This document shows positions 1 to 7,265 of a stretch of 64,000 nucleotides of DNA, piece by piece. The translations under genes and the position numbers were made by a program. Within the stretch, counting starts at the first letter, position 1; each line of letters opens with the position of its first letter. Source of the DNA: JBLMYQ01 sp050260055. Its GTDB lineage: Bacteria; Bacillota; Clostridia; Acetivibrionales; UBA4821. The stretch is taken from the NCBI GenBank assembly GCA_050260055.1, contig JBLNBO010000007.1:1-64000 (forward strand), read 5' to 3'. Under the pieces are notes generated by a model. It worked only from the letters and a program-made list of their open reading frames with translations. It searched no databases and had not been told where the DNA came from.

Positions 1-34
1 CGGGTAACTGCTTGGGAAAATAGGTCGTCGCCGG
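1..34 (+). rRNA. 3' end of 5S rRNA (partial)
   Basis: The first ~34 bases match the conserved 3' end of bacterial 5S rRNA (TGGGAAAATAGGTCGTCGCC followed by GG). Only the tail is in the window, so the rest of an rRNA operon should lie upstream. A tRNA gene follows within 15 bases, as is usual after 5S in clostridia. The exact 3' end is estimated. Confidence 0.8.
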
Positions 35-46
35 ATTTTTATATAT

Positions 47-121
47 TCCTCGATAGCTCAGTGGTGGAGCATTCGGCTGTTAACCGAAGGGTCGCTGGTT
101 CGAGCCCAGCTCGAGGAGCCA
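47..121 (+). tRNA. tRNA-Asn (anticodon GTT), CCA encoded
   Basis: A full cloverleaf can be folded. The acceptor arm TCCTCGA (47-53) pairs with TCGAGGA (111-117). The D arm is AGCTC/GAGC, the anticodon stem is CGG/CCG around the loop CTGTTAA with GTT as anticodon, and the T arm is GCTGG-TTCGAGC-CCAGC. G118 is the discriminator and CCA is encoded at 119-121. It is probably co-transcribed with the preceding 5S rRNA and is followed at once by a hairpin terminator. Confidence 0.95.
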
Positions 122-123
122 AG

Positions 124-158
124 AAGTGTTCATGGATAGGATTCCATGAACACTTTTT
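124..158 (+). terminator. terminator after tRNA-Asn
   Basis: A 13-bp perfect stem (124-136 with 143-155), a six-base loop and a T run. It ends the rRNA-tRNA transcript. Confidence 0.85.
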
Positions 159-189
159 CTATACTCCAAACTAGACTAGAAATATTAAT

Positions 190-379
190 CTTGATATAGC
201 CGAATGCGAGGAGCATCGGCTGTTCAACTGCATCTAGCCCGACCGCTGCCATAAGGCAGATAAAGGGAGGGCGTAATGATTGCAGCAACAGGAAGGATAA
301 GGAGTGAAGTATTGAGCGAGTTATACGACCATGTTGCAAAACGTGAGGGTCGCTGGTTCGAGCCCAGCTCGAGGAGCCA
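190..379 (+). pseudogene. rearranged tRNA-Asn-like copy split by a ~115-base insert
   Basis: Bases 346-379 repeat the last 34 bases of the tRNA-Asn gene (88-121) exactly, including the T arm, acceptor strand and CCA. Bases 210-228 resemble its D-arm to anticodon segment (66-84) with one base lost and one gained. About 115 unrelated, more GC-rich bases separate the two halves, and no 5' acceptor strand can be found to pair with the 3' one, so a normal tRNA is unlikely. It could be a scar of site-specific integration at the tRNA, a recombined tRNA pair, or a dispersed tRNA-derived element. A strong terminator follows directly, so the copy may still be transcribed. Confidence 0.6.
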
Positions 380-380
380 T

Positions 381-416
381 AAAAGACCGTCATTATTCAA
401 TGACGGTCTTTTATTT
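381..416 (+). terminator. terminator after the tRNA-like copy
   Basis: A perfect 14-bp stem (381-394 with 399-412) with a four-base loop. The stem's own 3' arm ends in TTTT and is followed by TATTT. Confidence 0.85.
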
Positions 417-454
417 GAGCTACTTTTGGTGTATCATATTAATAGGTGATGAAT

Positions 455-1333
455 ATGAAAAACATTGAGATAAAAAAATTTATAATGATTGTAACCAGTA
501 TTGTTTTGGGGTTCTGTCTAATTGCAGGAATTGTTTTATGGATATTCATAGCTAAACAGCCAGATCAGATAAATAATCAAGCTAATACAAATCAAAATGG
601 AAATACAGCTGGTGCTGCTACAAATAACCTGCCGGCGGATAATGTGAAGACTGACGATACAAATATTGCGATTGATAGTAATGCTCAGATTCAAGGGGGT
701 ATAAACGCTAAAAATATTAATGCATTGGTTAAGATACAAAGGTATTCCCTTTTAACTGATGGTTTATACGATGCAAAAAAGGTTAACAGCTTTATTGCTA
801 AGAACATTGAACAATTCTTTCCTGCAAATTGTACCAAGGTTGATTACAAACTCTATGATTTGAACAATGATGGATTTAATGAAGCAGCATTGATGTATGA
901 AATGTCAAATCAATCGGATAGGTATTTAATGATTGCAACCTTGAGATGGAAAGATGGGGCTTTTTATAAGGATGTAGATGCAGAATTAAGAAAGAACGAC
1001 TATAACTTTAATACAAATGAAATAGTAGCTGGAGATATAATTCAAGGAGGAAATCCTGAATTTATATTGATTCAAAAAGACCCTCAAGGAATAAAATCAA
1101 GCAGGGCTAAGATTATTATTTTAACAACTAGAGGTTTTTCTGAATTTTACACAGTTGACTCTACGTTCGAACTTGAAGTAAAAGATTATGATAATGATGG
1201 ATTGCTTGAACTTTATACGTCACTTATTGCAGGTGATGGGAATAAGCATATGTCATGGAAGAAATGGGCAGGTAAAGATTTTATAGAATATGAGAATAAA
1301 ATTGAGCCTTTTACTACTAACAGCGAATATTAG
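455..1333 (+). CDS. membrane-anchored protein with two EF-hand-like (FG-GAP/VCBS-type) motifs
   Basis: A 292-residue protein. Residues ~8-31 form one hydrophobic segment after a short basic N-terminus, so it is an N-terminal anchor or uncleaved signal. Residues ~35-75 are an Asn/Gln/Thr-rich spacer, and the rest should lie outside the cell. Two Asp-rich loops, DLNNDGFNEAAL and DYDNDGLLELY, match the DxDxDG calcium-binding pattern of EF-hand and FG-GAP/VCBS-like repeats. The first ATG in the frame is preceded by AGGTGA at 444-449, so the start at 455 is preferred over GTG 446 or ATG 449. The family is not recognised; a calcium-stabilised surface protein is an inference. Confidence 0.75.
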   Translation: MKNIEIKKFIMIVTSIVLGFCLIAGIVLWIFIAKQPDQINNQANTNQNGNTAGAATNNLPADNVKTDDTNIAIDSNAQIQGGINAKNINALVKIQRYSLLTDGLYDAKKVNSFIAKNIEQFFPANCTKVDYKLYDLNNDGFNEAALMYEMSNQSDRYLMIATLRWKDGAFYKDVDAELRKNDYNFNTNEIVAGDIIQGGNPEFILIQKDPQGIKSSRAKIIILTTRGFSEFYTVDSTFELEVKDYDNDGLLELYTSLIAGDGNKHMSWKKWAGKDFIEYENKIEPFTTNSEY

Positions 1334-1544
1334 TTGGATATGAAACAGCGTCAATTTTATCAATTGGTATGGTAATAAATTTTGAGTAGTATATTATTCT
1401 AGAGTTTTGTTTTAAGAATCTAGTAGATAATAAAACAACAAAATCGGGATTTACTTTTAGCAATATACCGGAAAATTTCTGGGCACAGCTTTTAGATGCA
1501 ACATATACGATTACAGAACAGTATAAATGGTTAATTAACAAGTC
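1317..1544 (-). pseudogene. decayed relative of the small protein at 3103-3441
   Basis: The minus strand has an open frame whose last ~75 residues resemble the protein encoded at 3103-3441. FSGILLKVNPDFVVLLS aligns with FTGVVIFVNPCFVRLIS, and TIPIDKIDAV aligns with DIPTNKIVAF, in the same order and near the same spacing. The Cys-rich segment of the intact gene is lost, and no ATG or ribosome site precedes the conserved part (the frame is open up to 1721). It overlaps the 3' end of the convergent gene ending at 1333 by 17 bases. It is either a pseudogene or a divergent short gene with an unusual start. Confidence 0.45.
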
Positions 1545-1608
1545 ATGCAGATTTGTGCAATGCAAGGTTTTGCTGAATGTTTCAAAGCGATTGCTAATAA
1601 TTATCTGG

Positions 1609-1640
1609 GAACTATCACATATTTGATAGTTCTTTTTTTT
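1609..1640 (+). terminator. terminator-like hairpin
   Basis: A nine-bp stem (1609-1617 with 1624-1632) followed by eight T on the plus strand. It could end a read-through transcript from the gene at 455-1333, nearly 300 bases upstream. Between here and 1895 I see only AT-rich sequence with a TATAAT box at 1854-1859 ahead of the next gene. Confidence 0.65.
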
Positions 1641-1895
1641 GTTGATTTTAGCCAAGCCTTTACTCTTTTGGAGGTTATTCAATTTATTTAAAAGCAATAA
1701 GAATGAAAATAGTCTATACATAAATATTCAAGCCCCAATGATTCCTACATAGAATAATATTCAGATTAAGGGTATTTCAAGAACTGATAAATCAGACTTT
1801 AGACCTATATAAATTGAGCCTTAGTCCTCATTCAGTGAAGGACTGATACTGATATAATAAAATTAGGGATTAATATATCTTTAAAAGGTGATTTT

Positions 1896-2963
1896 ATGAG
1901 ATTAAAAGAAAGAGTAAAAAATGAAAAGGGTTCAACCATAATAATATTTACTATAGCACTTGTTGCTATGCTTGGGTTTTCTGCATTAGTAGTTGATATA
2001 GGGAATGTTGCTCTTCATAAGGCAAGAACCCAATCAATTGTTGATGCAATAGCATTAGCAGCAGCTCAGGATTTGCCTGATACGGCAAAAGCAACTGAAA
2101 CGGCTCAACAATATGCCGAACTGAATGGCATTTCTCCTTCGGATATAGAGGTCACATTTACAAATTCGGATAACTCAATAAGGATTAAATCAAGTGACCA
2201 TGTTGATTATTTCTTCGCAAAAGTATTCAATCTTCAAGGAACAAATGTTACGTCAATGTCGGGGGCTGCAAAGTCTATGGAAGGTAACCCTTTTGGATAT
2301 ACTCTGTTTTCTGGCAGTACTACAACACCTCTTGCATTGAATGGTGCTTGGATGGATATAGTCGGAAGCACTCATACAAACAGCAATTTTATTGTAAACG
2401 GCTCACATCTGGGGGTTACTGGTGCAGCAGAAGCCTGTGGAACTGTTACAACAAATGGAAATTGGATAAGTATTGGTCAAAGAATGCCAAGTGCTGGCTT
2501 CATTGAGATGCCGGATTTTTCGGAATTTATCAAAACGCAGGCAGGCCAGGCAGGTGCTGCATATAATGGAAACAAAACATATAACGGAAGTAATATTGAT
2601 GTAGATTCTGATATATATGTAAATGGAAGTGTTACAGTCAATGGAGCAAGATTTTCTGGACAAGGCTGTATCTTAGCTGAAAGAGATGTTATATTTAATG
2701 GCAGTAATCTTAACATGACATCTGAGGATGCAGTTTGTATATATTCAGAAACAGGCAATATTACAATCAATGGTTCGGGTGCAGAGTTTGAGGGAATAGT
2801 TTATGCTCCGCATGGTTATGTAATATTTAATGGTTCGAATCAAACAATACGTGGAAGGGTTGTCGCACAATCAATTATCATTAATGGAAGTAATTTGAGT
2901 GTTATTGGAGGATTAGCCGAAACCAACAGCCTTCCATTCTACGGTACAAAGCTTGAATTATAG
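1896..2963 (+). CDS. TadE/TadG-like N-terminus with NGS-repeat passenger domain
   Basis: A 355-residue protein. Residues 1-60 look like the Flp-pilus-associated TadE/TadG family: a basic N-terminus, EKGSTIIIFTIALVAMLGF as the hydrophobic segment, then VDIGNVALHKARTQSIVDAIALAAAQ. Residues ~60-130 are typical of the region that follows in TadG-like proteins. From ~140 on, an INGS or FNGS motif recurs about seven times at short intervals (NGSHLG, NGSNID, NGSVTVNGA, NGSNLN, NGSGAEF, NGSNQT, NGSNLSV), suggesting stacked beta-strand coils. AAAAGGTGATTTT precedes ATG 1896. No Tad secretion genes lie nearby, so the export route is unknown. A surface structural protein is an inference. Confidence 0.75.
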   Translation: MRLKERVKNEKGSTIIIFTIALVAMLGFSALVVDIGNVALHKARTQSIVDAIALAAAQDLPDTAKATETAQQYAELNGISPSDIEVTFTNSDNSIRIKSSDHVDYFFAKVFNLQGTNVTSMSGAAKSMEGNPFGYTLFSGSTTTPLALNGAWMDIVGSTHTNSNFIVNGSHLGVTGAAEACGTVTTNGNWISIGQRMPSAGFIEMPDFSEFIKTQAGQAGAAYNGNKTYNGSNIDVDSDIYVNGSVTVNGARFSGQGCILAERDVIFNGSNLNMTSEDAVCIYSETGNITINGSGAEFEGIVYAPHGYVIFNGSNQTIRGRVVAQSIIINGSNLSVIGGLAETNSLPFYGTKLEL

Positions 2964-2996
2964 GATTAAAATAAAAAAATACTTAGTTTAAAGCTT

Positions 2997-3034
2997 AAAA
3001 AGAAAAGCTCAAATTACTTGAGCTTTTCTTTTTA
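2997..3034 (+). terminator. terminator after the TadG-like gene
   Basis: A stem of about 16 bp (2997-3012 with 3018-3033) whose 3' arm runs into T-rich sequence. Confidence 0.8.
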
Positions 3035-3102
3035 AGTTATCACCAAAAAATACAATTTACATAATATATAACAGGTAGAAATTTTTGAAGGAGGTTAAGT
3101 AT

Positions 3103-3441
3103 ATGTCAGAAGGACACGGAATTTTCTCAGATAATATTGTAGAACATCTCAGCAGGTTTATTGGTGAAACGGTCACAATATTTACAGAGAGCGGAGGTGA
3201 ATCCGGATCTGGGTTTACCGGAGTCGTAATATTTGTAAATCCTTGTTTTGTAAGACTTATTTCATGCATAGGCCCAGCTCCAAGCTGTGCACTTGGCAGT
3301 TCTTGCGATTCGAATTTTGGATTTGGAAACAGATGCAGCAACAGATGCAAAGGTGATTCAGGCTTTGACCGCAATAATCTAGGTTCTGTCACAGATATAC
3401 CAACTAATAAAATTGTTGCATTCGTTCATAATGCTGTTTAA
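3103..3441 (+). CDS. small Cys- and Gly-rich protein, unknown function
   Basis: A 112-residue protein. The start is ATG 3103, placed by AAGGAGGTTAAGTAT just upstream; a TTG at 3085 overlaps that ribosome site and is rejected. The N-terminal half has an all-beta look (ETVTIFTESGG, GFTGVVIFVNPCFVRLIS). A middle segment holds six of its cysteines (residues ~60-90), and the C-terminus is DIPTNKIVAFVHNAV. It has no signal peptide or membrane segment. A decayed minus-strand relative lies at 1317-1544. I do not recognise the family; such small Cys-rich proteins in spore formers are sometimes spore-coat or exosporium proteins, but nothing here proves that. Confidence 0.7.
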   Translation: MSEGHGIFSDNIVEHLSRFIGETVTIFTESGGESGSGFTGVVIFVNPCFVRLISCIGPAPSCALGSSCDSNFGFGNRCSNRCKGDSGFDRNNLGSVTDIPTNKIVAFVHNAV

Positions 3442-3470
3442 AGCACTTCTTTTCTACAATAATTAACCTG

Positions 3471-3489
3471 CCAGCCTTGAGGGCTGGCA
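3471..3489 (+). terminator. hairpin after the Cys-rich gene
   Basis: GCCAGCC and GGCTGGC form a seven-bp GC-rich stem around TTGAG. There is no clear T run, so it is a weak terminator or an mRNA-end hairpin. Confidence 0.5.
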
Positions 3490-3550
3490 TACATAAATTA
3501 CTTATTGAAATTATATAGTTTCATAAGATAAAAACATTTGGAGGCCATAC

Positions 3551-4114
3551 ATGAAAGATTATTTCTATAAAAACACAGATATTGTTAAAGGCACCGAATT
3601 AAAAATGAGGGACACCATTTACTGCAAAGATGGCTGCCGTATGCTTGTTAGAGTAAATGTAAAGCTTAAAACCATACAAAGTAGCAATTCATATAAGAAT
3701 GCTGATACTGGATTATTTATTTTTTCAATAACCAAAATCAAGATAGATAATAAAGGACTGCCTAAGCTTTTTTCAAAGGTGGAAAAAGAGGTTGGCATTA
3801 ATCCCAAAGAAATTGAATTTTTAGACAATAATACTGTAATCATAAAAAAAGAGATATTTGATGATGAGACCAATATGAACTATTGCTTTGACATTGAGCT
3901 GGAGCAATTTTCACGCCGCTCTTCAAAAAATATGAGTGATAATTTTAATGATGAAAGAAGGATAGAAGAAGAAACTGAAACAGTCACTGCCTTCTTAAAA
4001 GTAAAAGGAAATGTTAATGGCGAACCATTCTCAAATGATGCAGAGGGGAGCTTAAGCATAAATTATAACAAGCAGGAAGCAAGCTATAGAGAAAATATGA
4101 ATTTATTTGATTAA
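3551..4114 (+). CDS. hypothetical protein, 187 residues
   Basis: A soluble, charged protein without signal peptide, membrane segments or a motif I recognise. TTTGGAGGCCATAC lies directly before ATG 3551, so the start is well supported. The N-terminal ~125 residues look like an alpha/beta or all-beta domain. Residues ~128-150 are a Ser/Asp/Glu-rich linker, followed by a short beta-like tail. It stands alone, 109 bases after the Cys-rich gene, with a different strand-end hairpin between them. No function is proposed. Confidence 0.65.
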   Translation: MKDYFYKNTDIVKGTELKMRDTIYCKDGCRMLVRVNVKLKTIQSSNSYKNADTGLFIFSITKIKIDNKGLPKLFSKVEKEVGINPKEIEFLDNNTVIIKKEIFDDETNMNYCFDIELEQFSRRSSKNMSDNFNDERRIEEETETVTAFLKVKGNVNGEPFSNDAEGSLSINYNKQEASYRENMNLFD

Positions 4115-4290
4115 GCTAACCCAAAATTTAAATTGGTTTAAATGCGAAGAAACACTATGATATTCGTGGGGTTTCTTTTGTTTGTTCCTTCTATTACTCA
4201 TTCAAAATGAAAAGAAAAGCCGGTTGTTAAACTATAAAGGAAGGGGGGGCTTCTTATAGCATAAAACCTGCAAACGCCTCAAGCAAGCGC

Positions 4291-4319
4291 TTTACATAAT
4301 ATGCTAAATATGATATAAT
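4291..4319 (+). promoter_or_regulatory. sigma-A-type promoter for the lytic transglycosylase gene
   Basis: TTTACA (4291-4296), a 17-base spacer and TATAAT (4314-4319) match the housekeeping consensus. The start point would be near 4326, giving a leader of about 110 bases before ATG 4439. The leader holds a small CGAC/GTCG hairpin (about 4358-4373) and a TGAGTT/AACTCA pair at 4387-4413; I recognise no known riboswitch in it. The rest of 4115-4290 shows no gene. Confidence 0.65.
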
Positions 4320-4438
4320 ATAAATACTATTCCTATGAACCAAAAACAAAAAAAATCGACTGTCTAAAGTCGGAGAAAAAAGTCTAATTGAGTTAATTAA
4401 TATATAATCAACTCAGGGACGTTAAACAAGGAGGAAAG

Positions 4439-5104
4439 ATGAAAGAATTAAAAGTAAGTTCTGCTATTATATCAGTAGCAATATTTTTTGTGGTTACCGT
4501 TGGATTCATTGCTTTTGGTAGTGATGCAAAAGGCACAAAAAATATTGAAAGACCTACACAGAATCAGATAGCAGAGAGAAGAGAGTTCATTGAAGTAAGT
4601 AGAGGAGGCGCAAGAGAACAACTTCCAGTCCCGGAACCTAAACCTTTAACTTTTTCAGGGCCGAATATACCTGAGCATGACCAGTACATTGATGAAAGGA
4701 TTGCTTTCTACGCAAAAGATAGAGGTGTTGATCCTTTTCTGCTGGCAGGGATGGCGTGGAAGGAGTCAACGTTTAACCCTAACGCAAAAGGCGGAAATGG
4801 CTTTGGATTGATTCAATTGGAACCGGGTGCTTGTGAAACTATGGGGGTTGGATATCCTTGCACTGATATAAACCAGAATTTATGGGCTGGTGCGGGATAC
4901 TACAAGCTTCAATTGGACAAGTTCGGTGACGAGCGTGTTGCCTTAGCGGCTTATAATTGTGGCCCAACTAGGGTAACTTATCTTGTACAGACTTACGGGA
5001 ATACATATGAGGATATCAAGCCTCACCTCCCAAGAATAACCCGATACCATGTATATAAAGTTTTTGAATATCGGGAAATATTTAAACAATTAAACGGGCA
5101 ATAA
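4439..5104 (+). CDS. membrane-anchored lytic transglycosylase (SLT domain)
   Basis: A 221-residue peptidoglycan lytic transglycosylase acting outside the membrane, where it cleaves the MurNAc-GlcNAc bond to leave 1,6-anhydro-MurNAc. Residues 7-27 are a hydrophobic anchor, ~30-75 a spacer rich in Pro and charge, and ~83-215 the SLT domain. Motifs: AGMAWKEST with the catalytic Glu109, GFGLIQLEP, and ALAAYNCGP near the C-terminus. AAGGAGGAAAG precedes ATG 4439. It is monocistronic: a promoter lies upstream and a terminator overlaps its end. It may serve wall turnover or germination; the sequence does not decide this. Confidence 0.9.
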   Translation: MKELKVSSAIISVAIFFVVTVGFIAFGSDAKGTKNIERPTQNQIAERREFIEVSRGGAREQLPVPEPKPLTFSGPNIPEHDQYIDERIAFYAKDRGVDPFLLAGMAWKESTFNPNAKGGNGFGLIQLEPGACETMGVGYPCTDINQNLWAGAGYYKLQLDKFGDERVALAAYNCGPTRVTYLVQTYGNTYEDIKPHLPRITRYHVYKVFEYREIFKQLNGQ

Positions 5105-5121
5105 TTTGCCTGTTTTTTTTT
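5092..5121 (+). terminator. terminator overlapping the transglycosylase stop codon
   Basis: A ten-bp stem (5092-5101 with 5106-5115, one G-T pair) followed by a T run. Its 5' arm encodes the last residues of the protein. Confidence 0.75.
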
Positions 5122-5192
5122 ATCCTAAAAATGTATATAATGAATTCTATCATAAATAGGTAGTGATAATTTCAAAAGACATTTTTAAGCTT

Positions 5193-5230
5193 TTAACTGT
5201 CAACTGCCATCTGAAAACTGTCAACTATAA
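5193..5230. repeat. ACTGTCAACT-type repeat upstream of ligA
   Basis: AACTGTCAACT occurs twice (5195-5205, 5216-5226) within 38 bases just before the ligA ribosome site. The same 11-mer and its reverse complement recur inside nfnB at 22039-22116, and looser forms occur at 24831-24855 and 34518-34531. It looks like a dispersed short repeat family. Confidence 0.65.
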
Positions 5231-5246
5231 TAATGGGGGTTAATTA

Positions 5247-7229
5247 ATGGATATCAGCGAAAAGGTAGGGCAGCTTAGAGAAAAGCTGAATTACCATAGT
5301 CATAAATATTATGTTGAGGATAATCCTGAAATAACGGATTATGAGTATGACATGCTTTTAAGAGAATTAAAAGAACTGGAGGAAAAGAATCCTGAAATTA
5401 TTACTCCAGATTCACCGACGCAGAGGGTTGGCGGTAAGCCCTTAAGTGAATTTGATGCAGTTATACATAAAGTACAGATGCAGAGTTTAACAGATGCCTT
5501 TGATAAAAACGAACTTTTTGAATTTGATAAAAGAATTAAGAATGCATTGAATCAGGAGATTGAATATATAGTTGAGGCAAAGGTTGACGGGCTTTCTGTT
5601 TCCCTCGAATATGAAAATGGAATTTTTGTCAGAGGTTCGACAAGGGGAGATGGAAGTACTGGTGAAGATGTGACTCGGAATCTTAAAACAATTAAATCAA
5701 TACCTTTAAGTATTAAAAATAAAAATATCAAGCTTGAAGTTAGAGGAGAAGTCTTTATATCAAAAGAAAGTTTTCTAAAGCTCAATGAAGAAAGGGAAGC
5801 ACTACAACAGCCATTGTTTGCAAATCCAAGAAATGCAGCGGCAGGCTCGTTGAGACAGCTTGATTCTGCAATTACTGCTTCAAGAAAGCTAGACATATTT
5901 GTGTTCAATATTCAGAACGTTGATGGAATTGAGTTTAACTCACATGAAGAAACAATAAAATTCTTGAAAGAGATGGGATTTAAGACAGTTCCTATATCAG
6001 TACTCTGCAGTAGTATAGATAATGCAATTGAAGAAGTTGAGAGAATAGGAGAAAAAAGAGGTGATTTGCCTTACGAAATTGATGGCGCAGTTATTAAGGT
6101 TAATTCACTTGCTCAGAGAGGAATGCTCGGAAGTACCACCAAAGTACCTAGATGGGCAATAGCTTATAAATATCCGCCAGAGAAGCAACAGACGCTAATA
6201 AAAGACATTATAGTTCAAGTTGGAAGAACTGGGGCATTAACACCTACGGCAGTATTAGAACCTATTAGGTTGGCAGGATCGGTTGTAGGAAGAGCAACTC
6301 TTCACAACATTGATTATATTAGATTGAAAGATATAAAAATTGGAGACAACGTTTGGGTTCAAAAGGCCGGAGATATAATTCCTGAGGTTGTTGAAGTAAT
6401 CAAAGATAAACGGACAGGAAGTGAAACTGATTTCAAAATGCCAGAAATTTGTCCTGTTTGCGGTGCCCCGGCAGTTCGGGAAGAAGGAGAAGCGGCGGTA
6501 AGATGTACCGGAATTGAATGTCCTGCACAGTTATTCAGAAGCATTGTACATTTTGCATCAAGGGATGCAATGAATATTGACGGGCTAGGTCCGGCAATTA
6601 TTGAACAATTACTTGAAACAGGTAGAATTAGAAGTATTGCAGATTTATATTTTCTCAAAGAAGATGATGTTGAAACCATGGAAAGAATGGGGAAAAAGTC
6701 TGCACAAAATCTTATAAATGCAATTCAAAAGACAAAAAACAATTCGCTAGACAGGTTGATTTTTGGATTCGGAATCAGGTTTATTGGCTTGAAAGCGGCA
6801 CGGATGCTGGCAGAGAGTTTTGACTCGCTAGATGAGATAATGGAATCTAATATGGAGGAACTGCTTAACCTGAATGAGTTCGGCGGAAAAATGGCGGAAA
6901 GTGTAGTGAAATTCTTTGCGCAAGAACAGTCAAAGCATACAATCAATAAACTTAAAAAAGCAGGAGTAAATACTAAAGGAGTTAAAAAGGAAATCAAGGA
7001 TAACAGGTTTGAAGGGTTGACCTTTGTTCTGACTGGTACGCTCGATAATTTCACAAGGCAGCAGGCAGAAGAAATAATTGGAAGCTTTGGAGGAAAGGTC
7101 TCGGGAAGTGTTTCTAAAAAGACAAGTTTTGTATTAGCGGGGGAAGAGGCGGGAAGCAAATTGACAAAAGCGCAGGAACTTGGAATAATAATATTATCTG
7201 AACAGGAATTTGTTGAAAAGATAAAGTGA
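5247..7229 (+). CDS. ligA: NAD-dependent DNA ligase LigA
   Basis: A 660-residue enzyme that seals nicks in replication and repair using NAD+. Domains in order: Ia (1-65), adenylation domain with the AMP-accepting Lys112 in EAKVDGLSVS, the OB fold (~310-390), a four-Cys zinc finger (CPVCGAPA with later CTGIECPAQ, ~400-428), helix-hairpin-helix repeats (~430-580) and a C-terminal BRCT domain (~588-660, FVLTGTLDNF). The length is normal for the family. ATG 5247 follows a GGGGGTTAATTA ribosome site. It is monocistronic, ending in a two-way terminator shared with the convergent gene at 7247-8131. Confidence 0.98.
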   Translation: MDISEKVGQLREKLNYHSHKYYVEDNPEITDYEYDMLLRELKELEEKNPEIITPDSPTQRVGGKPLSEFDAVIHKVQMQSLTDAFDKNELFEFDKRIKNALNQEIEYIVEAKVDGLSVSLEYENGIFVRGSTRGDGSTGEDVTRNLKTIKSIPLSIKNKNIKLEVRGEVFISKESFLKLNEEREALQQPLFANPRNAAAGSLRQLDSAITASRKLDIFVFNIQNVDGIEFNSHEETIKFLKEMGFKTVPISVLCSSIDNAIEEVERIGEKRGDLPYEIDGAVIKVNSLAQRGMLGSTTKVPRWAIAYKYPPEKQQTLIKDIIVQVGRTGALTPTAVLEPIRLAGSVVGRATLHNIDYIRLKDIKIGDNVWVQKAGDIIPEVVEVIKDKRTGSETDFKMPEICPVCGAPAVREEGEAAVRCTGIECPAQLFRSIVHFASRDAMNIDGLGPAIIEQLLETGRIRSIADLYFLKEDDVETMERMGKKSAQNLINAIQKTKNNSLDRLIFGFGIRFIGLKAARMLAESFDSLDEIMESNMEELLNLNEFGGKMAESVVKFFAQEQSKHTINKLKKAGVNTKGVKKEIKDNRFEGLTFVLTGTLDNFTRQQAEEIIGSFGGKVSGSVSKKTSFVLAGEEAGSKLTKAQELGIIILSEQEFVEKIK

Positions 7230-7234
7230 ATTTA

Positions 7235-7265
7235 AAGAGCTTCGGATTAAAAATCCGAAGCTCTT
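7235..7265. terminator. bidirectional terminator between ligA and the convergent gene
   Basis: A 14-bp perfect stem (7235-7248 with 7252-7265). On the plus strand it ends ligA. On the minus strand its 3' arm holds the last codons and stop of the gene at 7247-8131. Confidence 0.75.

Noticed and set aside
130..393. Minus-strand open frame of 87 codons over the tRNA-like copy
   Set aside because: It runs antisense through tRNA sequence and two terminators, with no ribosome site; a typical false gene of tRNA antisense strands.
4326..4438. c-di-AMP (ydaO-type) riboswitch before the lytic transglycosylase gene
   Set aside because: Wall hydrolase genes often carry one, but the 113-base leader is too short and lacks the conserved core; only two small hairpins are seen.
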